From: Ramlibacter tataouinensis
GTDB taxonomy: Bacteria; Pseudomonadota; Gammaproteobacteria; Burkholderiales; Burkholderiaceae_C
DNA length: 53,976 nucleotides
Assembly: GCA_002427815.1 (NCBI GenBank)
Contig: DIZF01000054.1
Coordinates: 1-53,976 of the forward strand
Direction: 5' to 3'
The position numbers and the translations under genes are program-made. Every line of letters begins with the position of its first letter. Position 1 is the first letter of the stretch. The notes beneath the pieces are model-generated. The model searched no databases. It was not told the DNA's origin and saw only the letters and a program-made list of their open reading frames with translations. This document shows, one piece after another, positions 1-8,983 of the stretch.

Positions 1-459
1 ATGGCAGGTCTTTACTACGAGCAATTCCAGGCGGGACAGATGTTCCGCCATGCCGTCACGCGCACCGTCACCGAGATGGACAACACGCTCTTCTCGGTGA
101 TGACACTCAACATGCAGCCGCTGCATCTCGATGCCCATTTCTCCGAGAAGACCGAGTTCGGCCAGCGCCTGGTCAACAGCCTGTTCACGCTCGGCCTGGT
201 GATCGGCATCAGCGTGACCGACACGACGCTGGGCACCACGATCGCCAACCTGGGGATGTCCGACATCAGGTTTCCGAAACCGGTGTTCCACGGCGACACC
301 ATCCATGTCGAAACCGAGGTGGTGTCGCTGCGTTCCAGCAAGTCGCGGCCCGAGGCGGGCATCGTCGAGTTCGAGCACCGCGGCCTCAACCATCGCGACG
401 AGGTGATCTGCGTGTGCCGCCGCTCGGCCTTCATGAAGCGGCAGCCGGCGACGGCCTGA
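1..459 (+). CDS. MaoC-family enoyl-CoA hydratase (mesaconyl-/itaconyl-CoA hydratase type)
   Basis: Single hot-dog-fold MaoC protein of 152 aa, a normal length. It is predicted to add water across a 2-enoyl-CoA, probably a dicarboxylyl-CoA, in the cytoplasm. The hydratase segment NMQPLHLD lies at residues 37-44, followed by VNSLFTLGL at 58-66 and FPKPVFHGDT at 91-100. The classical (R)-hydratase Asp is Asn here, which as I recall is normal for the branch that sits beside acyl-CoA dehydrogenase and CitE genes. The ATG is the first base of the window, so an upstream start cannot be excluded, but MAGLYYEQF looks like a family N-terminus. It is followed after 17 nt by the acyl-CoA dehydrogenase. 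The family call is firm; the substrate is inferred from neighbours and from the Mct-like gene at 43041. Confidence 0.85.
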   Translation: MAGLYYEQFQAGQMFRHAVTRTVTEMDNTLFSVMTLNMQPLHLDAHFSEKTEFGQRLVNSLFTLGLVIGISVTDTTLGTTIANLGMSDIRFPKPVFHGDTIHVETEVVSLRSSKSRPEAGIVEFEHRGLNHRDEVICVCRRSAFMKRQPATA

Positions 460-476
460 AGACCAAGGCGGACCCC

Positions 477-1643
477 ATGGATTTCTCGCTCACCAGCGAA
501 CAGGAAAGCATCCGCGACTCAGTGGCCCGGGTGTGCGCACGGTTCGACGACAAGTACTGGCTCGAACGCGACACCGAGGGCGGCTTCCCGAACGAGTTCT
601 TCGCCGCGATCGCGGCCGACGGCTGGCTCGGCATCTGCATTCCCGAAGCCTATGGGGGCTCGGGGCTGGGCATCACCGAGGCGGCGCTGATGACGGGCGC
701 GATCGCCCAGTCGGGCGCCGGCATGTCGGGCGCCTCGGCCGTGCACATGAACATCTTCGGCCTCAACCCGGTGGTGGTGTTCGGCACCGAGGTGCAGAAG
801 CAGCGCATGCTGCCGCCGATCGCCGCGGGGCGGCACAAGGCCTGCTTTGCCGTGACGGAGCCGAACACGGGCCTGAACACCACCCAGCTGAAGACGAAGG
901 CGGTGCGGCGCGGCGACCGCTATGTGGTCGACGGCCAGAAGGTGTGGATCTCGACTGCGCAGGTGGCCGACAAGATCCTGCTGCTGGCGCGGACCACGCC
1001 GCTGGAGGAAGTTGGCAAACCCACTCACGGCCTGAGCCTGTTCTACACCGACTTCGACCGCAGCCGGATCCAGGTCCACGAGATCGCGAAGATGGGCCGC
1101 AAGGCGGTGGACTCCAACGAACTGTTCATCGAGGGCTTCGAGATCCCGGTGGAAGACCTGCTCGGCGAGGAAGGGCGCGGCTTCGAGTACATCCTGCACG
1201 GTATGAACCCCGAGCGCATCCTCATCGCATCGGAAGCGGTGGGCCTGGGCCGGCTGGCGCTGCAGCGCGCCACCGACTATGCGAAGGACCGGGTGGTCTT
1301 CGGCCGGCCGATCGGCCAGAACCAGGCGATCCAGCACCCGTTGGCGGAAAACTGGATGCAGCTGGAAGCGGCCTGGCTGATGCTGATGTCCGCGGCCTGG
1401 CAATACGACCACGGCCTGCCGTGCGGCGCCGCTGCCAACGCCGCGAAGTACCTGGCCGGCGAGGCGGGTTTCGCGGCCTGCCAGCAGGCGGTGATGACGC
1501 ATGGCGGCTTCGGCTACGCGAAGGAGTACCACGTGGAGCGCTACCTGCGCGAGGTGATGATCCCGCGCATTGCCCCGATCAGCCCGCAGCTCGTGCTGTG
1601 CTTCATCGCCGAGCGGGTCCTGGGCCTGCCCAAGTCGTACTGA
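477..1643 (+). CDS. acyl-CoA dehydrogenase family protein
   Basis: FAD-dependent acyl-CoA dehydrogenase of 388 aa that should oxidise an acyl-CoA to the 2-enoyl-CoA and pass electrons to ETF. The N-terminal helical domain begins MDFSLTSEQ. The FAD/substrate strand CFAVTEPNTG is at residues 123-132 and the C-terminal HGGFGYAKEY at about 342-351. The usual C-terminal catalytic Glu (EGT context) is absent. A Glu in NPERIL in the middle domain could serve as base, as in isovaleryl-CoA dehydrogenase. The ATG at 477 is preferred over an upstream in-frame ATG at 414 because it matches the family N-terminus and follows AAGGCGGA. It lies between MaoC and the CitE-like gene, clearly in one operon. The substrate is unknown. 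Confidence 0.9.
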   Translation: MDFSLTSEQESIRDSVARVCARFDDKYWLERDTEGGFPNEFFAAIAADGWLGICIPEAYGGSGLGITEAALMTGAIAQSGAGMSGASAVHMNIFGLNPVVVFGTEVQKQRMLPPIAAGRHKACFAVTEPNTGLNTTQLKTKAVRRGDRYVVDGQKVWISTAQVADKILLLARTTPLEEVGKPTHGLSLFYTDFDRSRIQVHEIAKMGRKAVDSNELFIEGFEIPVEDLLGEEGRGFEYILHGMNPERILIASEAVGLGRLALQRATDYAKDRVVFGRPIGQNQAIQHPLAENWMQLEAAWLMLMSAAWQYDHGLPCGAAANAAKYLAGEAGFAACQQAVMTHGGFGYAKEYHVERYLREVMIPRIAPISPQLVLCFIAERVLGLPKSY

Positions 1644-1653
1644 AGGTGTCCCT

Positions 1654-2529
1654 ATGACCAGATCCCTGCTGTTCGTGCCCAGCGACAGCCTGCGCAAGTT
1701 CACGCGCGCCCGCGCGGGCGCGGCCGATGCACTGATCCTCGACCTGGAAGACTCCGTCGCCGCGTCGGCCAAGGAGGCGGCGCGCACCGTCACCGCGCAG
1801 ATGCTGGGCGAGCCGCGCGGCCGCCAGCAGTGGCTGGTGCGCGTGAACGCGCTGGATACCGGCCTCACCCTGGCCGACCTGGCAGCGGTGATGCCGGCGG
1901 CGCCGGACGGCATCGTCCTGCCCAAGTGCACGGGCCCGGCCGATGTGGCGCGGCTGGCGCATTACCTCGATGCCTTCGAGGCGGCCAGCGGCATCGCGGC
2001 CGGCCGCACCAGGATCTTCGCGATCGCCACCGAGACGGCCGATTCGCTGTTCAGCCTCGGCAGCTATCGCGGCAGCAGCCCACGCCTGGCGGCGCTGATG
2101 TGGGGCGGCGAAGACCTGTCGGCCGCGCTCGGCGCGTCGGCCAATCGCATCGGCGGGGACTACCTCGGCCCCTACCGGCTGGCCCGCGACCTGTGCCTGG
2201 CCGGCGCTAGGGCCGCCGGGGTCGAACCGCTGGATGCCGTCTACGTCGACATCCAGGACCTGGACGGCCTGCGCGAGGAGGCGCTGGCGGCGCGGCGCGA
2301 CGGTTTTGCCGGCAAGGCCGTCATCCATCCGTCGCATGTCGACGTCGTCAACGCGGCGTTCGCGCCGACGGCGGCTGAAGTCGAATGGGCCGGCCGGGTG
2401 CTGGCCGCCTACGCCGCCGCGCCCAACGCCGGCGTGCTGAACCTCGACGGCCAGATGATCGACCGCCCGCACCTGCGGCAGGCACAGCAGCTCCTGGCGA
2501 CGGCGGCACAGGGCGAAGCGGAAAGGTAA
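1654..2529 (+). CDS. HpcH/HpaI aldolase / CitE-like acyl-CoA lyase
   Basis: Protein of 291 aa in the CitE/malyl-CoA lyase family (Mg-dependent TIM barrel), predicted to cleave a 3-hydroxy-dicarboxylyl-CoA such as citramalyl-CoA or malyl-CoA to acetyl-CoA plus a 2-oxoacid. The family opening LFVPSDSLRKFTRA is at residues 6-19, DALILDLEDSVA follows, and the metal-site segment MWGGEDLSAALG is mid-protein. The start at 1654 lies 10 nt after the dehydrogenase stop. With MaoC upstream it forms the last step of a hydrate-then-cleave module. The 3' end abuts an insertion-sequence remnant. The family is certain. The citramalyl-CoA assignment is inference, and plain CitE is unlikely because no CitD or CitF is present. 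Confidence 0.88.
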   Translation: MTRSLLFVPSDSLRKFTRARAGAADALILDLEDSVAASAKEAARTVTAQMLGEPRGRQQWLVRVNALDTGLTLADLAAVMPAAPDGIVLPKCTGPADVARLAHYLDAFEAASGIAAGRTRIFAIATETADSLFSLGSYRGSSPRLAALMWGGEDLSAALGASANRIGGDYLGPYRLARDLCLAGARAAGVEPLDAVYVDIQDLDGLREEALAARRDGFAGKAVIHPSHVDVVNAAFAPTAAEVEWAGRVLAAYAAAPNAGVLNLDGQMIDRPHLRQAQQLLATAAQGEAER

Positions 2530-2530
2530 A

Positions 2531-2764
2531 CGCGGACAGTTCGCCAACGAGCACTTCCAAGGGTTGCTCAAGGAGCAAGGCATTACCTGCAGCATGAGTC
2601 GCGCCGGTGAAGTCTGGGACAACTCTGCGATGGAGAGTTTCTTCAGCTCACTCATTGAAGACCAAGCGCACGGCCAGAAAGGTGTATCCGTCCAGGGAGC
2701 AGTGTCCGCCGAACCGGCAGCAGCCCACACTAACGTTTTGGGGGAAGAGAGAGGGGGCATGTAA
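2531..2764 (+). pseudogene. IS3-family transposase remnant (C-terminal integrase core)
   Basis: The frame opening at 2531 reads GQFANEHFQGLLKEQGI and then CSMSRAGEVWDNSAMESFFSS, the C-terminal DDE integrase motif of IS3-family transposases (the final Glu lies in AMESFFSSL). No N-terminal part or orfA is present. After SSL, at about 2650, the family continuation LKTKRTARKVY appears in another frame, so a 1-2 nt frameshift has occurred. Similarity fades after about 2690 and the frame ends at 2764. No terminal inverted repeats are evident. It directly abuts the CitE-like gene and marks an old insertion or deletion boundary. Confidence 0.8.
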
Positions 2765-3001
2765 GGCGTAGTCGAGCTGCGAACCGAGGCTTCACGCACT
2801 GTGCCACCGAAGATGGGACCCCCTCCCTGCCCAGAAACTGTCATAAGTTGTTTGATTTGATTTGGTATTTTAATAATCACAATCAATGACCCCACCCAAT
2901 ACCCATCTCAGAAAACGGCCCGGTTGACGGGCTGATTTGCCCTCTTTGCGCGAATGCGACTGCCGTGCGACATTCGGCAATCGAAACAGAAGAGGTTCCC
3001 G
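2765..3001. other. non-coding stretch with an AT-rich patch
   Basis: Between the transposase remnant and the lipoprotein gene I see no convincing gene. A clearly AT-rich patch at about 2838-2887 stands out from the GC-rich surroundings and may hold the promoter of the lipoprotein or come from the lost insertion element. No strong -35/-10 pair could be fixed by eye. Confidence 0.4.
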
Positions 3002-3814
3002 ATGCCACCCCTTCGCCAGCTGCTCTGGACCGGCGTGCTGCTACTCAGCGCATGCGGCGGTGGCGGTGGCAATCCCGGCACGTGCATGGCCAGCGTCCAG
3101 ACATGTGCATCGCTGAATGGCGGCGGATCCACCAACAACGGAACGGCGCCCACGGTCACTGGCAGCCCAACGGGCCTGTACAAGGGCACCACGAACACCG
3201 GAAGGACCGCGGCCGCGATCGTGCTCGAGGATGGCACGTTCTGGCTTTTGTATAGCCCTGTCGGTGCTCCCTTGCTGATCGCGGGTGCCGAACAAGGGCA
3301 CATTACGGCACTAAATGGCGCTTTCGCGTCGGGGGATCTGGTCGACGTGAGCCTTGAGTCCCTCACCGTCGCCAGCGGCACCGTCGCGGGCACCTATATT
3401 CCCAAGACCAGCACCGCGGCCACCGTGACCTTCGGGAACCAAACGATCAGCCTTGCGGCAACGTACGACCCGACCTATGACACGCCCGCCACGCTATCGG
3501 CTGTCACCGGCAGCTATGCAGGAACGGGCGTTGTCCTCGGAGGATCCGAAGCCGCCCATCTCACGGTGTCCTCGACCGGCGTCATTGAGGGTTCCGGCAC
3601 CAGCGGCTGCAGCTTCACGGGGATCGCCATTCCCAATCCCGGCGTCAATTCGTACTCTGTGACGGTGAGCTTCGGGGGCGCGCCATGCTCGAATACGAAC
3701 TCCACGGTGTCCGGGGTTGCCTACCTCGATGCGGCAACTCAGCGGTTCTACAGCGCGGCCCTGAACCCCGGGCGAACGAACGGCTTTCTCTTCGTGGGCA
3801 CGAAAGGCGGCTGA
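3002..3814 (+). CDS. hypothetical lipoprotein
   Basis: Protein of 270 aa with a lipoprotein signal: MPPLRQ, a hydrophobic stretch, then the lipobox LLSAC with the modified Cys at about residue 18, followed by a Gly-rich linker (CGGGGGNPG). It should be exported and lipid-anchored, probably in the outer membrane. The mature part is rich in Gly, Thr, Ser and Val, contains the words TGLYKGT and TGSYAGTG, and looks like a beta-rich fold. I recognise no enzymatic motif. The start at 3002 follows GAAGAGG and is preferred over the in-frame ATG at 2954 because it places the signal peptide at the N-terminus. It is followed by the DUF4236 gene after 2 nt. Function unknown. Confidence 0.7.
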   Translation: MPPLRQLLWTGVLLLSACGGGGGNPGTCMASVQTCASLNGGGSTNNGTAPTVTGSPTGLYKGTTNTGRTAAAIVLEDGTFWLLYSPVGAPLLIAGAEQGHITALNGAFASGDLVDVSLESLTVASGTVAGTYIPKTSTAATVTFGNQTISLAATYDPTYDTPATLSAVTGSYAGTGVVLGGSEAAHLTVSSTGVIEGSGTSGCSFTGIAIPNPGVNSYSVTVSFGGAPCSNTNSTVSGVAYLDAATQRFYSAALNPGRTNGFLFVGTKGG

Positions 3815-3816
3815 TC

Positions 3817-4212
3817 ATGGGTTTCCGATTCTTCCGACGCATCAACATCATCCCGGGCATCACGCTGAATGTCAGCAAGTCGGGTGTTTCCACGTCTGCG
3901 GGCGTGAAAGGTGCGCATGTCACGCTCGGCGGCACGCGCGGCACCAGGACCACAGTGGGGATACCCGGCACCGGGTTGTCCTGCTCACAGACCATGCAGG
4001 GCCACCAGGAAGGCACACAGCCACGCGCCGGCGCCTCCAGAGTGTTCGGGCAACGCGGCATAGGGTCACAGGTCCGGCAACTGCTTTCGGCCGTTCGCAC
4101 TTGGCGAGCGTCGTGGATACATCGATGTGCGGGGCCCATCGAACGCCAATTCTCGGCAGTGCAAACGTGCCCAGGCAAGTCGGCTCAATGTCAGGGATTC
4201 AAATTCTCTTGA
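3817..4212 (+). CDS. DUF4236 domain protein, C-terminus probably degraded
   Basis: The first 55 residues (MGFRFFRRINIIPG, LNVSKSGVSTSAGVKGAHVT, TTVGIPGTGLS) match the short DUF4236 domain, whose function is unknown to me. The rest of the 131-aa frame resembles nothing I know and runs 22 nt into the 3' end of the opposite-strand gene, so it is probably read-through after a truncation or frameshift near 3990. The ATG at 3817 is the domain start; the frame is open further upstream but not conserved. Its position next to a transposase scar fits a partly decayed accessory island. Confidence 0.6.
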   Translation: MGFRFFRRINIIPGITLNVSKSGVSTSAGVKGAHVTLGGTRGTRTTVGIPGTGLSCSQTMQGHQEGTQPRAGASRVFGQRGIGSQVRQLLSAVRTWRASWIHRCAGPIERQFSAVQTCPGKSAQCQGFKFS

Positions 4213-5102
4213 AGTGCGCTGACCCACTCGCATATTCTTCCCGGCGTAGTCCACCACGTGTCATCGGAAGTGCGCTTTCCGGCAACATGCTCAAGAGCCT
4301 TGCGAAGATGGAACAGCCGGTGCGGCTGCCCCATGATGTAAGGGTGCAGGGCGATGCCCATCACCAGCGGCTGATCGACGGATTGGCGGAGCATTTCCTC
4401 GAACTGGTCCACGATCATTTCCGCAAAATCCTTGCCGCTCATCAGCCGCGCCACGATCGCCGGGATGTCGTTCAGCTCCTGCGGGTAGGGGATCGCCCAC
4501 AAAGTTGCGCCGCTGCGAGTGCGCATCCGCGTCGGCTGATCGTCATGGCACCAGTTGAGCGTGTAGCGGTAGCCCGACTCGGTCATGAGGTCCGGCGTAG
4601 AGTGGCTCTCGGAAATCCAGGGCGACAGCCAGCCCGCCGGCACGGGATAGCCCGCCTGCGCGAACCGATCCCTGCAGCCTTGAAGCAAGGCCCGTTCCCC
4701 GGCTTCATCCATCGCGCCTTGCCGCTGCGCATTGGTATGGCCGTGGCCGATGATTTCGTGGCCGCGATCCACGCAGGCCGCGACCAGGCCGGGGCAGTGA
4801 TCCAGCAGCGATGTATTGATCAGCGCGCTACACGGGAGTCGCAGCTGGTCGAACAGATCCAACATGCGCCACGCGCCGATGCGATTGCCCCAATCGCGCC
4901 AGGCGTAGTTCAGCACGTCCGGCTGGGGCTGAGGTGGCGCAAGGCAGGCGTCCAGGCCCTCGCCGAACGAAAAGTGCTCGAGGTTCAGGCCGATATAGAC
5001 GGCGAGCCGCCTGCCATCCGGCCAGCAATAGTCGGGCCTATCGTTGATGGCCGAATACTCGAAGCGCCCATGTGACTTGATGTCGGACGGGTTGGAATTC
5101 AT
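4191..5102 (-). CDS. polysaccharide deacetylase family protein (PuuE-like)
   Basis: Protein of 303 aa in the NodB/polysaccharide deacetylase superfamily, in the cytoplasmic branch that includes allantoinase PuuE and acts on C-N bonds of small nitrogen compounds rather than on sugars. Visible motifs are YAWRDWGNRIGAWRMLDLFD at about 67-86, GHEIIGHGHTN at 114-124 and GWLSPWISESHSTPDLM in mid-protein. There is no signal peptide, which supports a cytoplasmic role. The start overlaps the stop of the upstream amidohydrolase (ATGA), so the two are translationally coupled. In context it is probably a hydrolase working with the amidohydrolase on a heterocycle or ureide. The exact substrate is not known. 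Confidence 0.8.
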   Translation of the reverse strand: MNSNPSDIKSHGRFEYSAINDRPDYCWPDGRRLAVYIGLNLEHFSFGEGLDACLAPPQPQPDVLNYAWRDWGNRIGAWRMLDLFDQLRLPCSALINTSLLDHCPGLVAACVDRGHEIIGHGHTNAQRQGAMDEAGERALLQGCRDRFAQAGYPVPAGWLSPWISESHSTPDLMTESGYRYTLNWCHDDQPTRMRTRSGATLWAIPYPQELNDIPAIVARLMSGKDFAEMIVDQFEEMLRQSVDQPLVMGIALHPYIMGQPHRLFHLRKALEHVAGKRTSDDTWWTTPGRICEWVSALQENLNP

Positions 5103-6614
5103 GGCTTGTCCTTGACGGCATCGTCGTTCCGGAAGAGCTGTCGATGGACGCCGAGCGCGGCCATCTGCCCGTCGCAGCAGAAAGCCGCGAGCGCCGGATA
5201 GGCGGCAGCGGCAAATTCGGCGGCCGGCGCGCCAGCCCGATCCAGGCGTGCGGCGGCTTCCTGCGCGGCCATGCGCAACGCCCGTTCGTCGGCGGTCTGG
5301 ACGCGGCCGTCGGCAAAGATCGTGCGGCCGCCGACCAGGACCCTGCGGATGCCGGCGCCGCTTTCCCCGAAGACGAGTTGGCGCAGCGGATGGCGCAGGG
5401 GCACATAGTGGGACTGCGCGAGATCGATGATCACCAGATCCGCGAGCTGGCCGGGCTGCAACCGGCCCAGCAAACCCTCCAGGCCAAGTGCTCGGGACGC
5501 GCCGCTGGTCGCCGACTCGAAGACTTCCTCGGCGCTCACCCACGATGCCCAATCGGGCGACCCGATTCGCGACAGGTAGGCCGCCAGCCGAATCGACTCG
5601 AACATGTTCTGCCCGTCGGAAGTGTTCGAGGCGTCGGTGCCGATCGCCACACGGACGCCCGCCGACAGCAGCTGCCGCAACGGCGCGACGCCCGAGCCAA
5701 GCCGCAAGTTGCTCATCGGGTTGTGCACGAGCGTGGCGCCCGAGGATGCGATCAGCGCCATGTCGTCGGCGTCGATCCACACGCCGTGCGCGAGGCTGGT
5801 CCTGCCGGTGAGGCAGCCGAGCCGGTGCAGGCGCTGCACGGTTGATTCGGCGCTGCGGCTCTGCGCTATAGCCTGCAGCTTCGATTCCAGAAGATGCGTT
5901 TGCAGCGGCACATCGAACTCGCGCGATATTTCCGCGCACCCGATGAGCAATTCGTCGCTGCAATGCAATGGGATGGCCGGCCCCACGCCCAGTTGAACCT
6001 TGTGCCGATCAAAAGGCCATTCCCGTTGCGCCTGGCGGCAAACGTCGAGCAGGGCACTCGTCGACGGCGCCTTCATGCCCAGGGCTTGGGCTTTCACGTG
6101 CGCCGGCAGGGTCGTCGTCAGCTGCGGATAGGCCTCATACAGCGTGCGATCCGAAATCATCGGGGCAACCACGGCGCGGATACCGACATCCGCGTAGGCC
6201 TGGCCGATGGCAACCATGCCTTCCAGCGTCACCATCGGCAATTCGGCCGCCATGTCGATGCAGGATTGTGCAGCCCTTGCGCGCCAGTTCGACGGCGCAA
6301 AGTGTCGCGCTGAGCCGAAGGTCTTCGGTGCTGCGGCGCCCGATGAGTGCCGGGGCGTACGCGAGAAATCCTTCCAGCGAAATGCGATCGGGCACGGCGC
6401 CTCGGCCGAGCGCCCCATGGGCATGCGTATGGCCATTCGTCAGTCCGGGAATGACCAGGCAATCCTGCGCATCGATGAGTTCAATCTCTTCGGCAACATG
6501 AGTGCCGGGAGCGTTCACCGCTTCGATCATGCCTGCGCGAAGCAGCAAATCGGCGCGCACCGTGCCGCTGCCGTCATTCGACAGGATGTGACCGCCGTGG
6601 ATGAGTGTCGACAC
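5099..6614 (-). pseudogene. TRZ/ATZ-type amidohydrolase with an internal frameshift
   Basis: Metal-dependent amidohydrolase of the cytosine deaminase / S-adenosylhomocysteine deaminase / TrzN-AtzB group, about 500 aa if intact. The 5' part (from a GTG at 6614) has HGGHILSNDG and the metal motif GLTNGHTHAHGALG. The 3' part, in another frame, has DVPLQTHLLES, SLAHGVWIDADD, HNPMSN and the metal Asp in GTDASNTSDGQNMFES. The frames join at 6261-6272: removing one base there gives ELARKGCT followed by CIDMAAELPM, as in relatives. So there is one apparent extra base, either a true mutation or a sequencing error. All other features are intact. The 3' end overlaps the deacetylase start. Reaction: probably deamination or dechlorination-type hydrolysis of an N-heterocycle (inference). 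Confidence 0.8.
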
Positions 6615-6622
6615 GAGAGCGC

Positions 6623-7363
6623 CTACGCGTTGAGACCCAGGGACGTCAGTTCACGGGAAACGTTCTCCCAGCGCACATCGAAGCCGGCCTGCGTGCGGCG
6701 CGGCGCGGGGTCGTGCGGTCGCAGCGCCCAACGAGCGCCGGCCAGCACGCTGTCGACGAGCGGCACGTCCATGCCCGGCTGGATCGCAGCAGCGACGCCG
6801 GCCAGCCCTGCGCCGCCGAGGATGATGGCCTGCGCGCCGAGCTGGCGCACTGCGTCGCGGCAAGCCTGAGCCAGCAGCGCGTGCGCGGCCGCGGGGTCTG
6901 CCGCGAGCTCGGCGCCCGTCGGCGCGACCGTATGGATGCCCGCCAGCGCCGGCGCATGGCCCAGCGCCTGCGCGAGGCGCTGCAGCATCGGTGCCCAGCG
7001 CTCGCCGCCGGTAACGATCGCGAAGCGCCCATGTCGCGCCGCTTCGATAAACGCCGCCTCGGCGAGTCCGGTCACCGGCACCGGACTGCTTTCGCGCAGT
7101 GCCAGCAGGCCCGGGTCGCCGAAGCAGCCGATCAACACCGCGTCGGGCGCGGGCCCCGGCCGCGCAAGTGCCGCCGCCCATGCGTCGAGCGTCGCGTGCG
7201 AGGCGACGGCGTAGCTGGCCTCGTCCGCAATGTAGGGCGCGCCGAACCGCGCGGCTGTGGTGCGCACGCGCACGTGCGATCCGACCTCCGCCTGAATACG
7301 GTCTTGCAGCAGCGCGCTCACCGATGCGGAGATGTTCGGGTTGATCACCAGCAGCTCGCGCAT
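6623..7363 (-). CDS. aspartate/glutamate/hydantoin racemase family protein
   Basis: Protein of 246 aa. The N-terminus MRELLVINPNIS is typical of hydantoin racemases. The first catalytic Cys is present at residue 80 (VLIGCFGDPG). The second, normally in a GC-A/T-G motif, is replaced by Gly at about 184 (LGGAGLAG). A one-Cys member cannot use the standard two-base Cys/Cys racemisation. It may act as a decarboxylase (arylmalonate decarboxylase style) or isomerase. The ATG at 7363 is preferred over a TTG three codons upstream. It lies six nt after the GntR stop codon begins and ends 8 nt before the amidohydrolase start, so it is in the ABC importer operon. Confidence 0.82.
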   Translation of the reverse strand: MRELLVINPNISASVSALLQDRIQAEVGSHVRVRTTAARFGAPYIADEASYAVASHATLDAWAAALARPGPAPDAVLIGCFGDPGLLALRESSPVPVTGLAEAAFIEAARHGRFAIVTGGERWAPMLQRLAQALGHAPALAGIHTVAPTGAELAADPAAAHALLAQACRDAVRQLGAQAIILGGAGLAGVAAAIQPGMDVPLVDSVLAGARWALRPHDPAPRRTQAGFDVRWENVSRELTSLGLNA

Positions 7364-7368
7364 GGCAA

Positions 7369-8075
7369 TCAACCTGGAGGGCCGAACAGCACAGCCAGGT
7401 CGGGCGCGGCGTCGCTGGCGGCAGAAAACCGCAACTCGCCTTCCAGGCGCGACAAGTGCTCGCGCATGCGGCGACCGGCTTCCGCCGCGTCGCGCAGGAG
7501 GATCGCATCCAGCAGTGCGCGGTGCTCGCGGCAGTCGCAGGCGCGCGCCTCCTCGCGTTCACGCGCGTGGGTGGAGCTGTAGGTCATGATGATCAGCGAA
7601 GTGAGCGAGATGAGTTCGCGCAGGATGCGGCCCAAGGTCTGGTGGCCGGCCCGCTCGGCGATGTCCAGGTGGAAGTCCCCCGCGAGGCGAATGGCGCGTC
7701 GCTTGTCGCCGGCCAGGCGGGCCGCTTCCTCGCCGTCGATGCAAGCCTTCAGGCGCTGGATGTCGATCGGGCCGGCTTTGGCGATGAAGAGCACCACCAG
7801 CGTGGGTTCGATCAGGCGCCGCACGTCGAACACTTCCCGCGCCTCCTGCTCGCTCGGCTGCGCGATCGTCGCGCCTCGGTTGGGGATGAGCGTGACTACC
7901 TGCTCGTTGGCCAGCCGCACCAGCACCGGGCGAACACGCGTGCGCGACACGCCGAACGCGCTGGCGAGCTTGTCTTCGACCAGCTTGGTGCCCGGCGGCA
8001 GGCGGTGGTCGAGGATCGCGGAAATCATGCGATCGTAGATGTCGCTGTCCGTGAGCGCGGCTGCGGGCGCATCGC

Positions 8076-8079
<4 letters not shown>
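7369..8079 (-). CDS. GntR-family transcriptional regulator, FadR/FCD subfamily
   Basis: Protein of 236 aa with an N-terminal winged HTH (KLASAFGVSRTRVRPVLVRL at about 37-56, wing PNRGATIA at 66-73) and a C-terminal FCD ligand domain with likely metal-binding residues in FHLDIAERAGH and EHRALLDAILLRDA. It is embedded in the operon: its ATG overlaps the permease stop (ATGA at 8076-8079). It probably represses the importer operon and perhaps the divergent AtzD-like gene until the substrate or a product binds. A candidate operator is the inverted repeat at 12262-12294. The regulator role is sure; the effector is unknown. Confidence 0.9.
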
Positions 8080-8969
<890 letters not shown>

Positions 8970-8983
8970 GGTGTGGCGCGGCC

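Noticed and set aside
4066..4257. A minus-strand frame reading REFESLTLSRL, resembling the accidental translation of a tRNA 3' end
   Set aside because: The T-loop-like GAATTTGAATCC is present, but no acceptor stem, anticodon arm or D arm could be paired around it, and it overlaps the 3' end of the deacetylase gene.
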